Part shown: piece by piece, positions 24,592-32,227 of the stretch
How the letters are laid out: every line of letters starts with the position of its first letter
Numbering within the stretch: the stretch's first letter is position 1
From: Cellulomonas massiliensis JC225
GTDB lineage: Bacteria; Actinomycetota; Actinomycetes; Actinomycetales; Cellulomonadaceae
Assembly: GCF_000312005.1 (NCBI RefSeq)
Contig: NZ_HE978588.1
Span: 1,003,509 to 1,066,519 of the forward strand
Length of the DNA: 63,011 nt
Direction: 5' to 3'
The notes under the pieces: generated by a model
Databases searched by the model: none
What the model saw: the letters and a program-made list of their open reading frames with translations, nothing else
What the model was told of the DNA's origin: nothing
Position numbers and translations under genes: made by a program

Positions 24592-25290
24592 GTGCCCGAC
24601 GGCGAAACGGCCGACCGGCCCGTGGCCGACGAGCGCCAGCCAGCGGCCGAGCGCGAACGAGCCAAGCGGATCGCGGCCCGCCGCGCCCTGCTCGAGCTGC
24701 TGCCGGTGGGCCCGCAGGACCTGGACGCCGCCGCACGGCGCTGGTGCTCCTGCCACCCCCAGCCGGCAGGCGACCCCCATCACGGCGAGACGTGCGTCTG
24801 CCAGCTCACCGAACCCGAACGACGCCAACGCACCGCACGCGCTCGCGAGACCGTCCGGCAGATCGCCGAAGGGTCACGGCCCGCGCGCGAACAGCACCTA
24901 CGCGAACTCCCGGCGACCGCCGCCGAGCTCGGCGTCGACGCCCACGAAGAAGTCATCGCCGCACCCTGGGTCCTCACCGGCACCGTCGACGGCGTCGCCT
25001 GGTACATGAGGGAGCGGTGGGACACCTACGCGATCGCCATCTCCAGCGGTGAGGACCCGAGCATCCAGCCCTGGGGCGCACGGGGCGTCCAGACCACCAC
25101 CATCCGCGAAGGCGACGCCAACGACCTCTACCAGGGCACCCCGCCCGACTACGGTCACGCCCTGCGGTTCATCGTCGGCGTCATCCGCGAGCACCTCACC
25201 CGGGCCAGCTGCGAGCACCCGCACCGCGACGGCGACCGCTACTGCCCACGATGCGGCGTCGCTCTCACCGACCCCGCCCAGACCCGGTGA
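24592..25290 (+). CDS. Island protein with zinc-ribbon-like C-terminus
   Basis: A 232-residue soluble protein. A CSCHPQPAGDPHHGETCVC cluster (about residues 44-62) and a C-terminal CEHPHRDGDRYCPRCG (about 209-224) look like two zinc sites. The middle carries GVAWYMRERWDTYAIAI, which may be another beta-rich fold. The GTG start follows AGGAG. It continues the operon from paralog D. No function is proposed. Confidence 0.65.
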   Translation: MPDGETADRPVADERQPAAERERAKRIAARRALLELLPVGPQDLDAAARRWCSCHPQPAGDPHHGETCVCQLTEPERRQRTARARETVRQIAEGSRPAREQHLRELPATAAELGVDAHEEVIAAPWVLTGTVDGVAWYMRERWDTYAIAISSGEDPSIQPWGARGVQTTTIREGDANDLYQGTPPDYGHALRFIVGVIREHLTRASCEHPHRDGDRYCPRCGVALTDPAQTR

Positions 25291-25303
25291 ACGACGGCAC
25301 GCC

Positions 25304-25735
25304 ATGAACGACGACTCCAGCGGCCAACCGAACGTCGAGCACGGCCCGACCAAGCCCGCCAAGCAACAGGCGCGCGTCACCGGCAGCACATGGGCCGAAC
25401 AGGTCGGACCGTCCCTCACCGAAGCCGACACCGCACGGCTCCTGGATAGGGACGTGTGCGCCGTCGCGGACGACCCCGGCCTGCTGCGGCTCCGCACCGA
25501 CAACGGCCGACTCGTCTATCCGTTCTTCCAGTTCCACGACGGCCACCAGATCGACGGCATCGCCGACGTCGTTCGAATCCTGCCACCGGTCCTGTGCCCA
25601 ACCACCATCGCGTCCTGGCTGACACACCGGCAGCCGTTCACCGGTGGGCGGCGTCCCCTTGACGCGCTCATCGACGGCGACAGGACGCTGGTCCTCGACG
25701 CCGCAGCCGACCTGGCCTCCACCGCCGCGGGCTGA
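25304..25735 (+). CDS. MbcA/ParS/Xre-type antitoxin-like protein
   Basis: A 143-residue protein. After a polar N-terminus, RLVYPFFQFHDGHQIDGI and the end GGRRPLDALIDGDRTLVLDAA resemble the toxin-binding region of the Xre/MbcA/ParS (DUF2384-type) antitoxins that partner RES-domain toxins. No RES gene is seen beside it, so it would be an orphan. It is the last intact gene of the operon, with the relic zone after it. Confidence 0.6.
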   Translation: MNDDSSGQPNVEHGPTKPAKQQARVTGSTWAEQVGPSLTEADTARLLDRDVCAVADDPGLLRLRTDNGRLVYPFFQFHDGHQIDGIADVVRILPPVLCPTTIASWLTHRQPFTGGRRPLDALIDGDRTLVLDAAADLASTAAG

Positions 25736-27047
25736 GCGGAAGTCGCCACTCGTCGGGAGTGGTCCCGCGCGTTGGCCACGAGACCCTCGGTCGCGGACCG
25801 CCCGGCGCACCTATCACGCCCCCAACAAGAGCTCTCAGAGCACCACCCACAGGGGACGGACCGAAGATCGGGGCCGCACGACAGCGTCAACCTCAAGGTG
25901 TACGGACGAGCGTGTCACGCTCGGCGGCTTCGTCCGCTCAGGGCCCGCTATGAAGGGGCCGAGAAGGTTAGGGGATGCGCGAATAGCGGGTTCGTCGAGG
26001 GTGCTTCCGCTTGTAGCGCGCCCACCACGACTCGGGCAGCGGAGGTGGCAGCACCGCCCCAGTCTCGCGAACTCCGCGACCCGCACGATGCCCTCGGCCG
26101 CCCACGGCTCCACGGATCTCGAGTTTCGGTGTACTCGGCGCGCTCAAGGCACCATACAGCCCGCTGACCTGGGGCGACACCGCCTCCGCGCCCACGCCGC
26201 ACCACGCTCACCACAGCGAACATTATGAGAATCGCCAAAGCGCGTTATGAGGCACTGACGCGCAAGCCTCGGATCAGGACCTTCATGATTTGTGCTAGGT
26301 CCCTTCCAAGCGCGGATGGTGATCGCGGTGAACGCTGGCTCGTGTGGTGCGCGAGCAACGGTGTGAACCCTTTGGACGCGACCCTAACCGACTTGGAACG
26401 CGCTGCCACACAGCTCCGCAGCGCCGGGGGAACGGACTCGAATGCTCGACCTTCTCGACCAGGTCGGCTTCATGACGGGACTGTGGCGCACGGCAGAATG
26501 GCTTTAGCTCCGTCGCGCCCGCTAGTTCGCCCGGGCTGGCCGACGTGGAGTTCACGATGCGCACGCCTCGTGCGCGCTGCCAGCTCAGTCACCATCGCGC
26601 GCGCCACCAATGGTGAACACCCGCAACGGGCTCGCCGTCATGGGTGGGGACTGATATCCACACCCGACGAACGCCGCGCGCTTCGGCGAGCACGTGAACG
26701 CGCCGACCGGATTCTCAAAGCTACCTACCGAGACGACCCCGTCAGCCCTGGCCAGCGACGGCCGCCGACTTCCCCATGAACCCGACGACCGCTGCTCGAA
26801 GGCGCCACGCCAGTCGCCGGTGCCCGAGCGCGCGCGCCCGCGAGACCGCGCGGTGTCGCCGGATGGTCCGCCTGGGGCATCAAGCGTCGCCGCCACCGCA
26901 CGACGGGGGATCGGTGGCATGAGCCGTCAAGCGCTGCGCCCCACTCGAAGCTGAGGTCCTGGACTCGCTCGCCGACTGACCCCGGCGCACTGACCCGTGG
27001 GTGCCCTGCGGTACGTTGCCGGAGGTCCAAGCCTCGAGGGAGAGCGT
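25736..27047. other. Relic zone without an intact gene
   Basis: About 1.3 kb with short overlapping frames on both strands, none with a good start or recognised fold. The only supported content is the broken WLVWC paralog at 26225-26530, and possibly a short downstream remnant around 26640-26760 reading ERRALRRARERADRILKATYRDD. Base composition is more mixed than in the flanks. It probably records deletions in the island. Confidence 0.5.
26225..26530 (+). pseudogene. Broken second copy of the WLVWC protein
   Basis: The frame from 26225 reads RWLVWCASNGVNPLDATLTDLERAA and then TQLRSAGGTDSN, matching the gene at 22280. After a one-base shift near 26440 the match goes on in another frame as MLDLLDQVGFMTGLWRTAEWL and ends in TAG where the first copy has CAG. 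A frameshift and a nonsense change therefore separate the copies. Confidence 0.65.
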
Positions 27048-27560
27048 GTGCACGAGCAGGAAGTCCACTGGCGCACCGACGGCCATCAGCTCGACCCCAC
27101 GGACGACATCGGGATGCTCCGGTTCGAGGTCGCGGACCTGAACGTCATCATCAAGGCGGCCGCGGCCGCCAGCCCGCTGTACGACGACATCGTCGCCGCG
27201 CGAGGCCTGCCGGGCGGCACGAGCGTCCTCCCGCTGAGCTGCTTCGCCCTCACCGACGAGTGGACACCGGAGCGTCTCGCCGAGGGCACCCGGTTCCGGA
27301 TGTACCGGGAAGCGCCCGCGCACGTCCTCCTCGACGCCGGGTTCGAGCTGTGGCCGACGGCCGTCTCCGACGAGAACGGCCCCGACCCGCGCAACGAGGT
27401 CCACTTCGACCTCATCGTCGCCGCCAGCACCGACCTGCGGCTGGAAGAGCTCGGCATCGACCAGCCCAAGCAGACCCGCGCGAACGCGCGCGAACGCCTC
27501 GCCCCGGCATTCCGGCGTGCCCTCGACCTGCTGGGTGATCCTGTGGACCTGCCCGGGTAG
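27048..27560 (+). CDS. Hypothetical protein
   Basis: A 170-residue soluble acidic protein (starts HEQEVHWRTDGHQLDPT; includes RNEVHFDLIVAAS and a C-terminal helix RERLAPAFRRALDLL). The GTG at 27048 is chosen because AGGGAG lies six bases upstream. No family is recognised. It ends within a cluster of CGGGTAG half-sites that precede the next gene. Confidence 0.65.
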   Translation: MHEQEVHWRTDGHQLDPTDDIGMLRFEVADLNVIIKAAAAASPLYDDIVAARGLPGGTSVLPLSCFALTDEWTPERLAEGTRFRMYREAPAHVLLDAGFELWPTAVSDENGPDPRNEVHFDLIVAASTDLRLEELGIDQPKQTRANARERLAPAFRRALDLLGDPVDLPG

Positions 27561-27583
27561 TTGCCTACCCGCGCGGGTAGAGT
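27554..27583 (+). promoter_or_regulatory. Palindromic operator with three CGGGTAG half-sites and a -10 box
   Basis: CGGGTAG (27554-27560), CTACCCG (27565-27571) and CGGGTAG (27574-27580) alternate in direction; the last two form the perfect 16-bp palindrome CTACCCGCGCGGGTAG (27565-27580). TAGAGT (27578-27583) fits the TANNNT -10 consensus and overlaps the last half-site, so a bound protein would block transcription of the small gene at 27613. Confidence 0.6.
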
Positions 27584-27612
27584 TCAGGATGAACCGGAAG
27601 AGGAGGTGCACG

Positions 27613-27831
27613 ATGGCAACGCTGGTCCGCATGCAGAGCATGCTCGAAGTGCCTCCTGCCGCGCGCCCGAACGGGTTCGTGCACGTCCACTCCGTCCAGC
27701 TCGACGAACCTCTCGACGTCGGCATGTGCGTGGAGTTTCAGGACGAGGGCGGCAACTGGCTGACAGGCGACGTCGTGGCCGTCACGACCGACCGGCTCGG
27801 CCCTCGGTACACCCTGCGCCTGCAGGGCTGA
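27613..27831 (+). CDS. Small hypothetical protein
   Basis: A 72-residue protein, mostly beta by pattern (FVHVHSVQLDEPLDVGMCVEF, then WLTGDVVAVTTDR and YTLRLQG), perhaps a small barrel. The ATG at 27613 has a near-perfect AGGAGGTG five bases upstream; an earlier in-frame ATG at 27589 lies at the predicted transcription start and could give a leaderless form. Its promoter is covered by a palindromic operator, so it is probably tightly regulated. No family is recognised. Confidence 0.65.
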   Translation: MATLVRMQSMLEVPPAARPNGFVHVHSVQLDEPLDVGMCVEFQDEGGNWLTGDVVAVTTDRLGPRYTLRLQG

Positions 27832-28161
27832 CCGCTTCCCGTTTCTCCGCAACAGCCGGGGCGGCCGCATCATCGTGCCCCCGAGCCATCCTGCGACTCC
27901 GCCGATCGACTCCCTCACAGCGCTGCGGTCCTATTCAGAGTCGATCGACGGCTAAGCGCAACGAGAGCTCGGTACAGGTGTCCGGCGCGATCGGCGGCGG
28001 TCAATCCCGCGCCCCAAATCCGGAGAAGTGGTCAGATTCCGCGGTGGGGACCCCGTCGTCACCTTAGGCGCGCCGGGCGGCTCCTCGCCCGTTCGCCCCA
28101 AGCAGTGGGCTCGGGAGAGACCACCCGCGCTTCCGGGGCGAGTTCGTGCATCGCTGCGGTG
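27832..28161. other. Intergenic stretch with a spaced inverted repeat
   Basis: No gene is seen between the small protein and the convergent Abi gene. CGATCGACTC (27903-27912) and GAGTCGATCG (27938-27947) form a perfect 10-bp inverted repeat with a 25-base spacer, which might be a terminator or a remnant of a mobile end. Confidence 0.4.
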
Positions 28162-28881
28162 TCAGATGCGGGAGCGGGTCTTCAGCAGAGTGGCGACACG
28201 CTGCGTGCTTGTGAGCCAGGTACGAAGTTCGGGGTCGATCCATCCGGCGACGTCGTACGCGGCTTTAATCTGCCGTTGGGTGCGTCCCGCGTTAAGTAAG
28301 GGCTCGAGGTGCGCGACCCGGTTCCTCAACTGGTAAACGCGGTCGACCTCATCCGTCACCGCTTGCCCGCTGTAGCCGGTCGGCAAGTGCGGGAACGCAT
28401 GCGCGATCTCGGCCTTCCACAGGAGTTGGCGGCCTGCGTCCGTGTCGGGCAGCAGGAAGCGCCAAGTCCCGAACGACGTCTGCGCGAGCACGTCAGCGTG
28501 TCCTACCGTCGGATTCGGCCGCCCTGCGGCCGCAGTGGCAGCTCGGTCAGCGGCCTCGGTCACCGCCCGCTCGGCGAGTCGTGCCAGCAATGGAGCTGGG
28601 TCGAGGAGCCAGTCGCTCCCGTAGCTCCGATTGGTGTCTCGGTCGCGCTGGGTCGCGTTCCAGATGCACAGGCGCGCGTCGATCGCGTTGCGCAGGATCA
28701 CCTCGAACCTGTGGAGGATTCCGTACACGCCGGCTGACAGGTCGATGTTCCACTCGTACAGTCGCAGGGCCCGAGTTGGGTTGCCGCCCGTGCATGCGAG
28801 GTACGGCGCGAGCCTCGGTGCTGCGATCGACGCCATGCGTGCCGCGTGAGGGGCGACCCCCGCTTGAGCCGGTGTGGACAC
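28162..28881 (-). CDS. Abi_2-type abortive infection protein (HEPN fold)
   Basis: A 239-residue protein of the Abi-like (AbiD/AbiF, Abi_2) family. The N-terminal helices read LYEWNIDLSAGVYGILHRFEVILRNAI, followed by QTSFGTWRFLL and the HEPN RNase motif RNRVAH (R186, N187, H191). Such proteins stop phage spread by degrading RNA in infected cells. The GTG at 28881 has no ribosome binding site but sits six bases behind a TAGTCT box, so the message is probably leaderless. It points away from the type I operon and belongs to the same defence cluster. Confidence 0.82.
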   Translation of the reverse strand: MSTPAQAGVAPHAARMASIAAPRLAPYLACTGGNPTRALRLYEWNIDLSAGVYGILHRFEVILRNAIDARLCIWNATQRDRDTNRSYGSDWLLDPAPLLARLAERAVTEAADRAATAAAGRPNPTVGHADVLAQTSFGTWRFLLPDTDAGRQLLWKAEIAHAFPHLPTGYSGQAVTDEVDRVYQLRNRVAHLEPLLNAGRTQRQIKAAYDVAGWIDPELRTWLTSTQRVATLLKTRSRI

Positions 28882-28933
28882 GTTGGTAGACTAGATGACG
28901 AAAGCGGAGACAGGTTCTTCGTTATGCTCTTGT

Positions 28934-28970
28934 CCAGTGGTCCGCCCGGTTCAGTCCGGCGGGCCATTGG
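28934..28970. other. Strong stem-loop, possible RNA element or terminator
   Basis: CCAGTGGTCCGCCCGG (28934-28949), loop TTCAGT, CCGGCGGGCCATTGG (28956-28970). All positions pair as RNA if two G-U wobbles and one bulged C are allowed. No neighbouring gene ends here, so a plain terminator role is not obvious. Confidence 0.5.
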
Positions 28971-29429
28971 CGTTATATAGGCGGTTCGTTGCCTGACTGG
29001 CTCGCATCGATGCGTCGCGTGACGGCCTGGATTCGCCGACGGTGGGTAAGCGGTCGATCCCGCTGCCTCCATGGGCGCGGACCGGCAATGCCCGAGGCGT
29101 CGGCTTCAGATTGTCAGTGCGAGAGACCAACTCCGTCGGCGGTCACCGCTTCCACTCGACCTTCCGCTGCTGGCAGTTCGTTCTCTTCCAGCCGGCGCGA
29201 ACGCAGTTCGATGGAACCCAGTTCGGCTCGAATCGACTGCACGCGCGGATCGTTGCCGCGCGCATTCGGAGTTGCCTCGGACGAGGCGCTGCTCAGCGGC
29301 CCCGCGACGGCGCAATCCGAGCGACACCCTTACCCGCTCGGCAGACGCTTCGACGCTCCGGGACCATGCCACGTCGCGAGTTCACACTTCACGGCAGTCT
29401 CGATGTGTGGTGTGAACTGACTTCGACGC

Positions 29430-29458
29430 TTGACGGGTGCTGGGGTCTGTTCTACGAT
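29430..29458 (+). promoter_or_regulatory. Promoter of the NYN/type I operon
   Basis: TTGACG (29430-29435) and TACGAT (29453-29458) are separated by exactly 17 bases, the best sigma-70-like promoter in the island. It lies about 48 bases before the NYN start codon. Confidence 0.7.
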
Positions 29459-29506
29459 CGCCTCAAGGGGTCGGAGTCGCCGACTCAAGAACGCGGAGGA
29501 CTACCA

Positions 29507-30043
29507 ATGAACCGGCAGCACATCCCGCATGGGACTGCCCAGGCCCGTGCACTGTGCACCGGCCGGACTCTGTACCTGATCGACATCGAGAACATGGCAG
29601 GCTGCAGCAGCCTGGCGACTGCCGAGGTGGCCACCATCCAGGCGCGCATGCGGGCGATGGGCATGCTGGCGACCGGTGACCCGGTTGCCGTGGCGAGCAG
29701 CCATCACAACGCTCTCGCAGCACATTTCGGTTGGACAGGCTCGGCTCAGCGCCTGGTCCGTAGCGGGCCGAGCGGCGCCGACCAGGAACTGCTGAGTGTC
29801 ATCGCCGACGTTCGCTGGATCTCGGCCCGCTACTCGCGTGTCGTGCTCGCATCTGGGGACGGCATCTTCGCCAATGCGATCGCTGAGCTGAAGCGGGCGG
29901 GTTGCCGGGTGACGGTCGTCCCTCCAGATCAGGGGCTCTCGAAGCGGCTGCGCCTGGCTGCCGGCCAGGACGTCACGCCGATGCCCGCCACTGCGCCGAG
30001 CAACGTAATCTCGCTCTTCCCTATCCACAAGGACGTGATGTGA
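29507..30043 (+). CDS. NYN-domain (PIN-like) putative RNase
   Basis: A 178-residue protein with the NYN/PIN-like fold: YLIDIENMAG at the first catalytic strand (D and E/N ligands), LLSVIADVRW in the middle, and VVLASGDGIFANAIAELKRAGCRVTVV as the SGDGDF-like strand. NYN proteins are metal-dependent RNases. The ATG at 29507 follows GGAGGA; the stop overlaps the GTG of the methyltransferase gene, so they are co-translated. As first gene of a restriction operon it may be an effector triggered when modification or restriction fails; that role is inference. Confidence 0.8.
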   Translation: MNRQHIPHGTAQARALCTGRTLYLIDIENMAGCSSLATAEVATIQARMRAMGMLATGDPVAVASSHHNALAAHFGWTGSAQRLVRSGPSGADQELLSVIADVRWISARYSRVVLASGDGIFANAIAELKRAGCRVTVVPPDQGLSKRLRLAAGQDVTPMPATAPSNVISLFPIHKDVM

Positions 30044-32154
30044 ACGCCCGGGCGCACGAAGCAATCCTCATCACCAAGAGCGACATCGCTGAGCTCGCTG
30101 GGGTCGGGCGCTCCACCGTGAGCAACTGGACGAGCCGACACAAGGACGATTTCCCGGCACCCGTCGCCGGCACCGCGACGAGTCCCCGCTACGACGAGGC
30201 GGCAGTTGTCGCCTGGCTGAACGCGCGCGGGCGGACGGTTGACACGTTTCAGATCGACCGGGCACTTTGGAGTTCCCTTGATGCTTGGCGCGGCTTCGGA
30301 CGCCCCGAGGCAGTATCGGCGCTAGCGGGCTCAATGGTTGCCTGGCGGTTCCTGAGCGACCCCGACTCGCCCGGCTTTGACCCCGGCGTCGCCCCTGGGG
30401 CGCGATGGCACGCCGTCGCAGAGGAGCAGGACGCGTCGCTCGGGCCCCGACTTCGAGCGGCGATGGAGAGCTACGACGAACGTCAGCCGACCGAGTACAG
30501 GCTGTTCGGCTCAGTGACCTCGGGCCTGTACACCACACTCTTCGACGAGCTCGAACGACGACCCGATGCACTGCGTGCCTTCGTCGTGGCGCTGAGTTCG
30601 ATCGACGCCAACAGCCTCGCTCGGGCGTACGAGGCGTTCCAGGACCGACTCACCACGTCCGTGCTTCGCGGATATGACGACAACGCGACGAGCGAGACGC
30701 TCGTGGATCTGATCGCGTCGGCAGCGGCCTCCGTGAGTGGGCCGGCACATGACCCGTGCGTCGGCTCGGGGCGCCTCCTGCTCGCCGTCGCCGAGCGCGG
30801 AGAGGAGCGTCAGCCGCTGAGCGGACAGGAGTTCGCCACGTCGGTCTGCATGCATGCCCGGCAACGCGCGTTGCTCACGGGCTATAGCGTGACTGTTCGA
30901 AACGAGGACGCCTTCGAATCCTCGAGCTCGGCCGACGCTGCGGTCGTCGTCCTCGATCCGCCTTTCGGACTGCGTTCGCACGACCCCCAGCGCCTCGCTC
31001 TCGATGCCCGTCTTCGGTTCGGCATGCCTCCCGCCTCGAACCTCGACACCGGGTGGCTTCAGCTGGCCATCTGGCATCTGCGGGAAGGGGGGCGTGCGTT
31101 CGTGCTGCAGCCCACGGGCAGCGCGTACCGCGGCGGCCGGGAGGCGGAGATCCGAGCCGAGATGGTTCGCGCCCGCGCGGTCGAAGCTGTCGTCGCGCTC
31201 CCTGGAGGGCTCGCCGCCCGCACCAACATCCCGTTGAACCTCTGGGTCCTGGCGCGCCCAGGCGAGGCCGCCCACCCCTCGCGCGTGCTGCTGATGGACC
31301 ACAGCACAGATGCGAGCCTCGACATTCCGGCGATCGCCGCCGCGCTCAAGGATTGGCGCGAGCGCCGGATCAAGCCGGCCGGCGCGCGCGCCGTCGCTGT
31401 GTCGTTCGACGAACTCGCGACGGAGCAGTTCAACCTCGGCCCACAGAGGTGGCTAGCCGTCGCCCAGCCCGCGCCGACCGTCGACAAGATCCGTCAGCAT
31501 CTCGAGAGCCTGAAGTCGAGCCTCGCCCGGCTCGAAGAGCTGCCAGTACCGCCCGCAGCAGACCTCGATGCGCCACCCGCACCACCGCGTATGGCGACTA
31601 TCAAGGACCTCGGGCAGTTGGGGGTCGTCACCGTGATACGTCCACCGGCACGGCCGATCCGAGACCTGCTGAGTGCGAGCGGCACCCTCGTCGCGACATC
31701 CCGCTGGATCCGTGACGGGGCAGACTCCGTGCGCATCGACACTGACCGCCTGAAGGGAACGCCCAGGATCACCGAGCCCGGTGATGTCGTGGTTGAGCTC
31801 GCCCATCGCATCGCCGCACGAGTCGACACCGAGGGCGGCCGCGTCGTGGCAGCCCCTCACACGTGCTTACTGCGGATCATGTCGGCAGACCTCGACCCGC
31901 ACTACGTCGCGGCGATGCTGACCAGTCGCGCGAACGACTCAACTATCGCGGGCGCTACGGTCCAACGCGCTAGCGTGCTCGGATTCAGGGTTCCCGTTGT
32001 ACCGATCGCGCAGCAGCGGCAGATCGTCGAGACGCTGGCCGCGCTCGACGAAGTCACCAATGTGACAGAGGACGTTCTCGACGCGGCTCGTTCAAGCCGC
32101 TGGGCGCTGGTCGAAGGCGTCTCAGCCGGCACCGCGGCCCCGGCGGAGGCGTGA
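30040..32154 (+). CDS. HTH - N6-adenine methyltransferase - specificity domain fusion
   Basis: A 704-residue single-chain protein. Residues 10-65 form a helix-turn-helix with a wing (TKSDIAELAGVGRSTVSNW). A helical part like the HsdM N-terminus follows, then the methyltransferase core with motif I DPCVGSGRLLLA (D238) and motif IV as DPPF (D306) in place of NPPF. From about residue 520 it resembles the HsdS half-unit, ending PIAQQRQIVETLAALDEVT. The layout suggests self-contained DNA methylation with its own target recognition, plus DNA binding for autoregulation. It overlaps the NYN gene and precedes a complete type I system by 73 bases. Confidence 0.8.
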   Translation: MNARAHEAILITKSDIAELAGVGRSTVSNWTSRHKDDFPAPVAGTATSPRYDEAAVVAWLNARGRTVDTFQIDRALWSSLDAWRGFGRPEAVSALAGSMVAWRFLSDPDSPGFDPGVAPGARWHAVAEEQDASLGPRLRAAMESYDERQPTEYRLFGSVTSGLYTTLFDELERRPDALRAFVVALSSIDANSLARAYEAFQDRLTTSVLRGYDDNATSETLVDLIASAAASVSGPAHDPCVGSGRLLLAVAERGEERQPLSGQEFATSVCMHARQRALLTGYSVTVRNEDAFESSSSADAAVVVLDPPFGLRSHDPQRLALDARLRFGMPPASNLDTGWLQLAIWHLREGGRAFVLQPTGSAYRGGREAEIRAEMVRARAVEAVVALPGGLAARTNIPLNLWVLARPGEAAHPSRVLLMDHSTDASLDIPAIAAALKDWRERRIKPAGARAVAVSFDELATEQFNLGPQRWLAVAQPAPTVDKIRQHLESLKSSLARLEELPVPPAADLDAPPAPPRMATIKDLGQLGVVTVIRPPARPIRDLLSASGTLVATSRWIRDGADSVRIDTDRLKGTPRITEPGDVVVELAHRIAARVDTEGGRVVAAPHTCLLRIMSADLDPHYVAAMLTSRANDSTIAGATVQRASVLGFRVPVVPIAQQRQIVETLAALDEVTNVTEDVLDAARSSRWALVEGVSAGTAAPAEA

Positions 32155-32227
32155 TGCGCCCAACGGCACCCGCCGACCATCCCGACCAACCCCTCAACGC
32201 ACCAGCTTCGAAGACGACAGGACGACC

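Larger units (their letters stand above)
28882..29506. other. Long intergenic region between Abi and the restriction operon
   Basis: About 620 bases with no convincing gene. It carries the Abi promoter (TAGTCT, 28888-28893, minus), the stem-loop at 28934-28970 and the promoter of the restriction operon at 29430. The plus frame from 29042 stays open into the NYN gene but its first 155 codons look non-coding. Confidence 0.5.

Noticed and set aside
25736-27047. Several 60-190 codon frames as genes in the relic zone
   Set aside because: They overlap on all frames, lack starts and give Arg/Ser/Pro-rich translations; only the WLVWC relic is supported.
28934-28970. tRNA-like T-arm (GGTTCAGTCC) in the stem-loop, as an island attachment site
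   Set aside because: The T-stem does not pair in the 5-bp register and no D-arm, anticodon arm or acceptor stem can be drawn; the sequence is a simple hairpin.
29042-29506. N-terminal extension of the NYN protein by 155 residues
   Set aside because: The promoter TTGACG/TACGAT and the ribosome binding site lie inside this stretch, and its translation looks non-coding.
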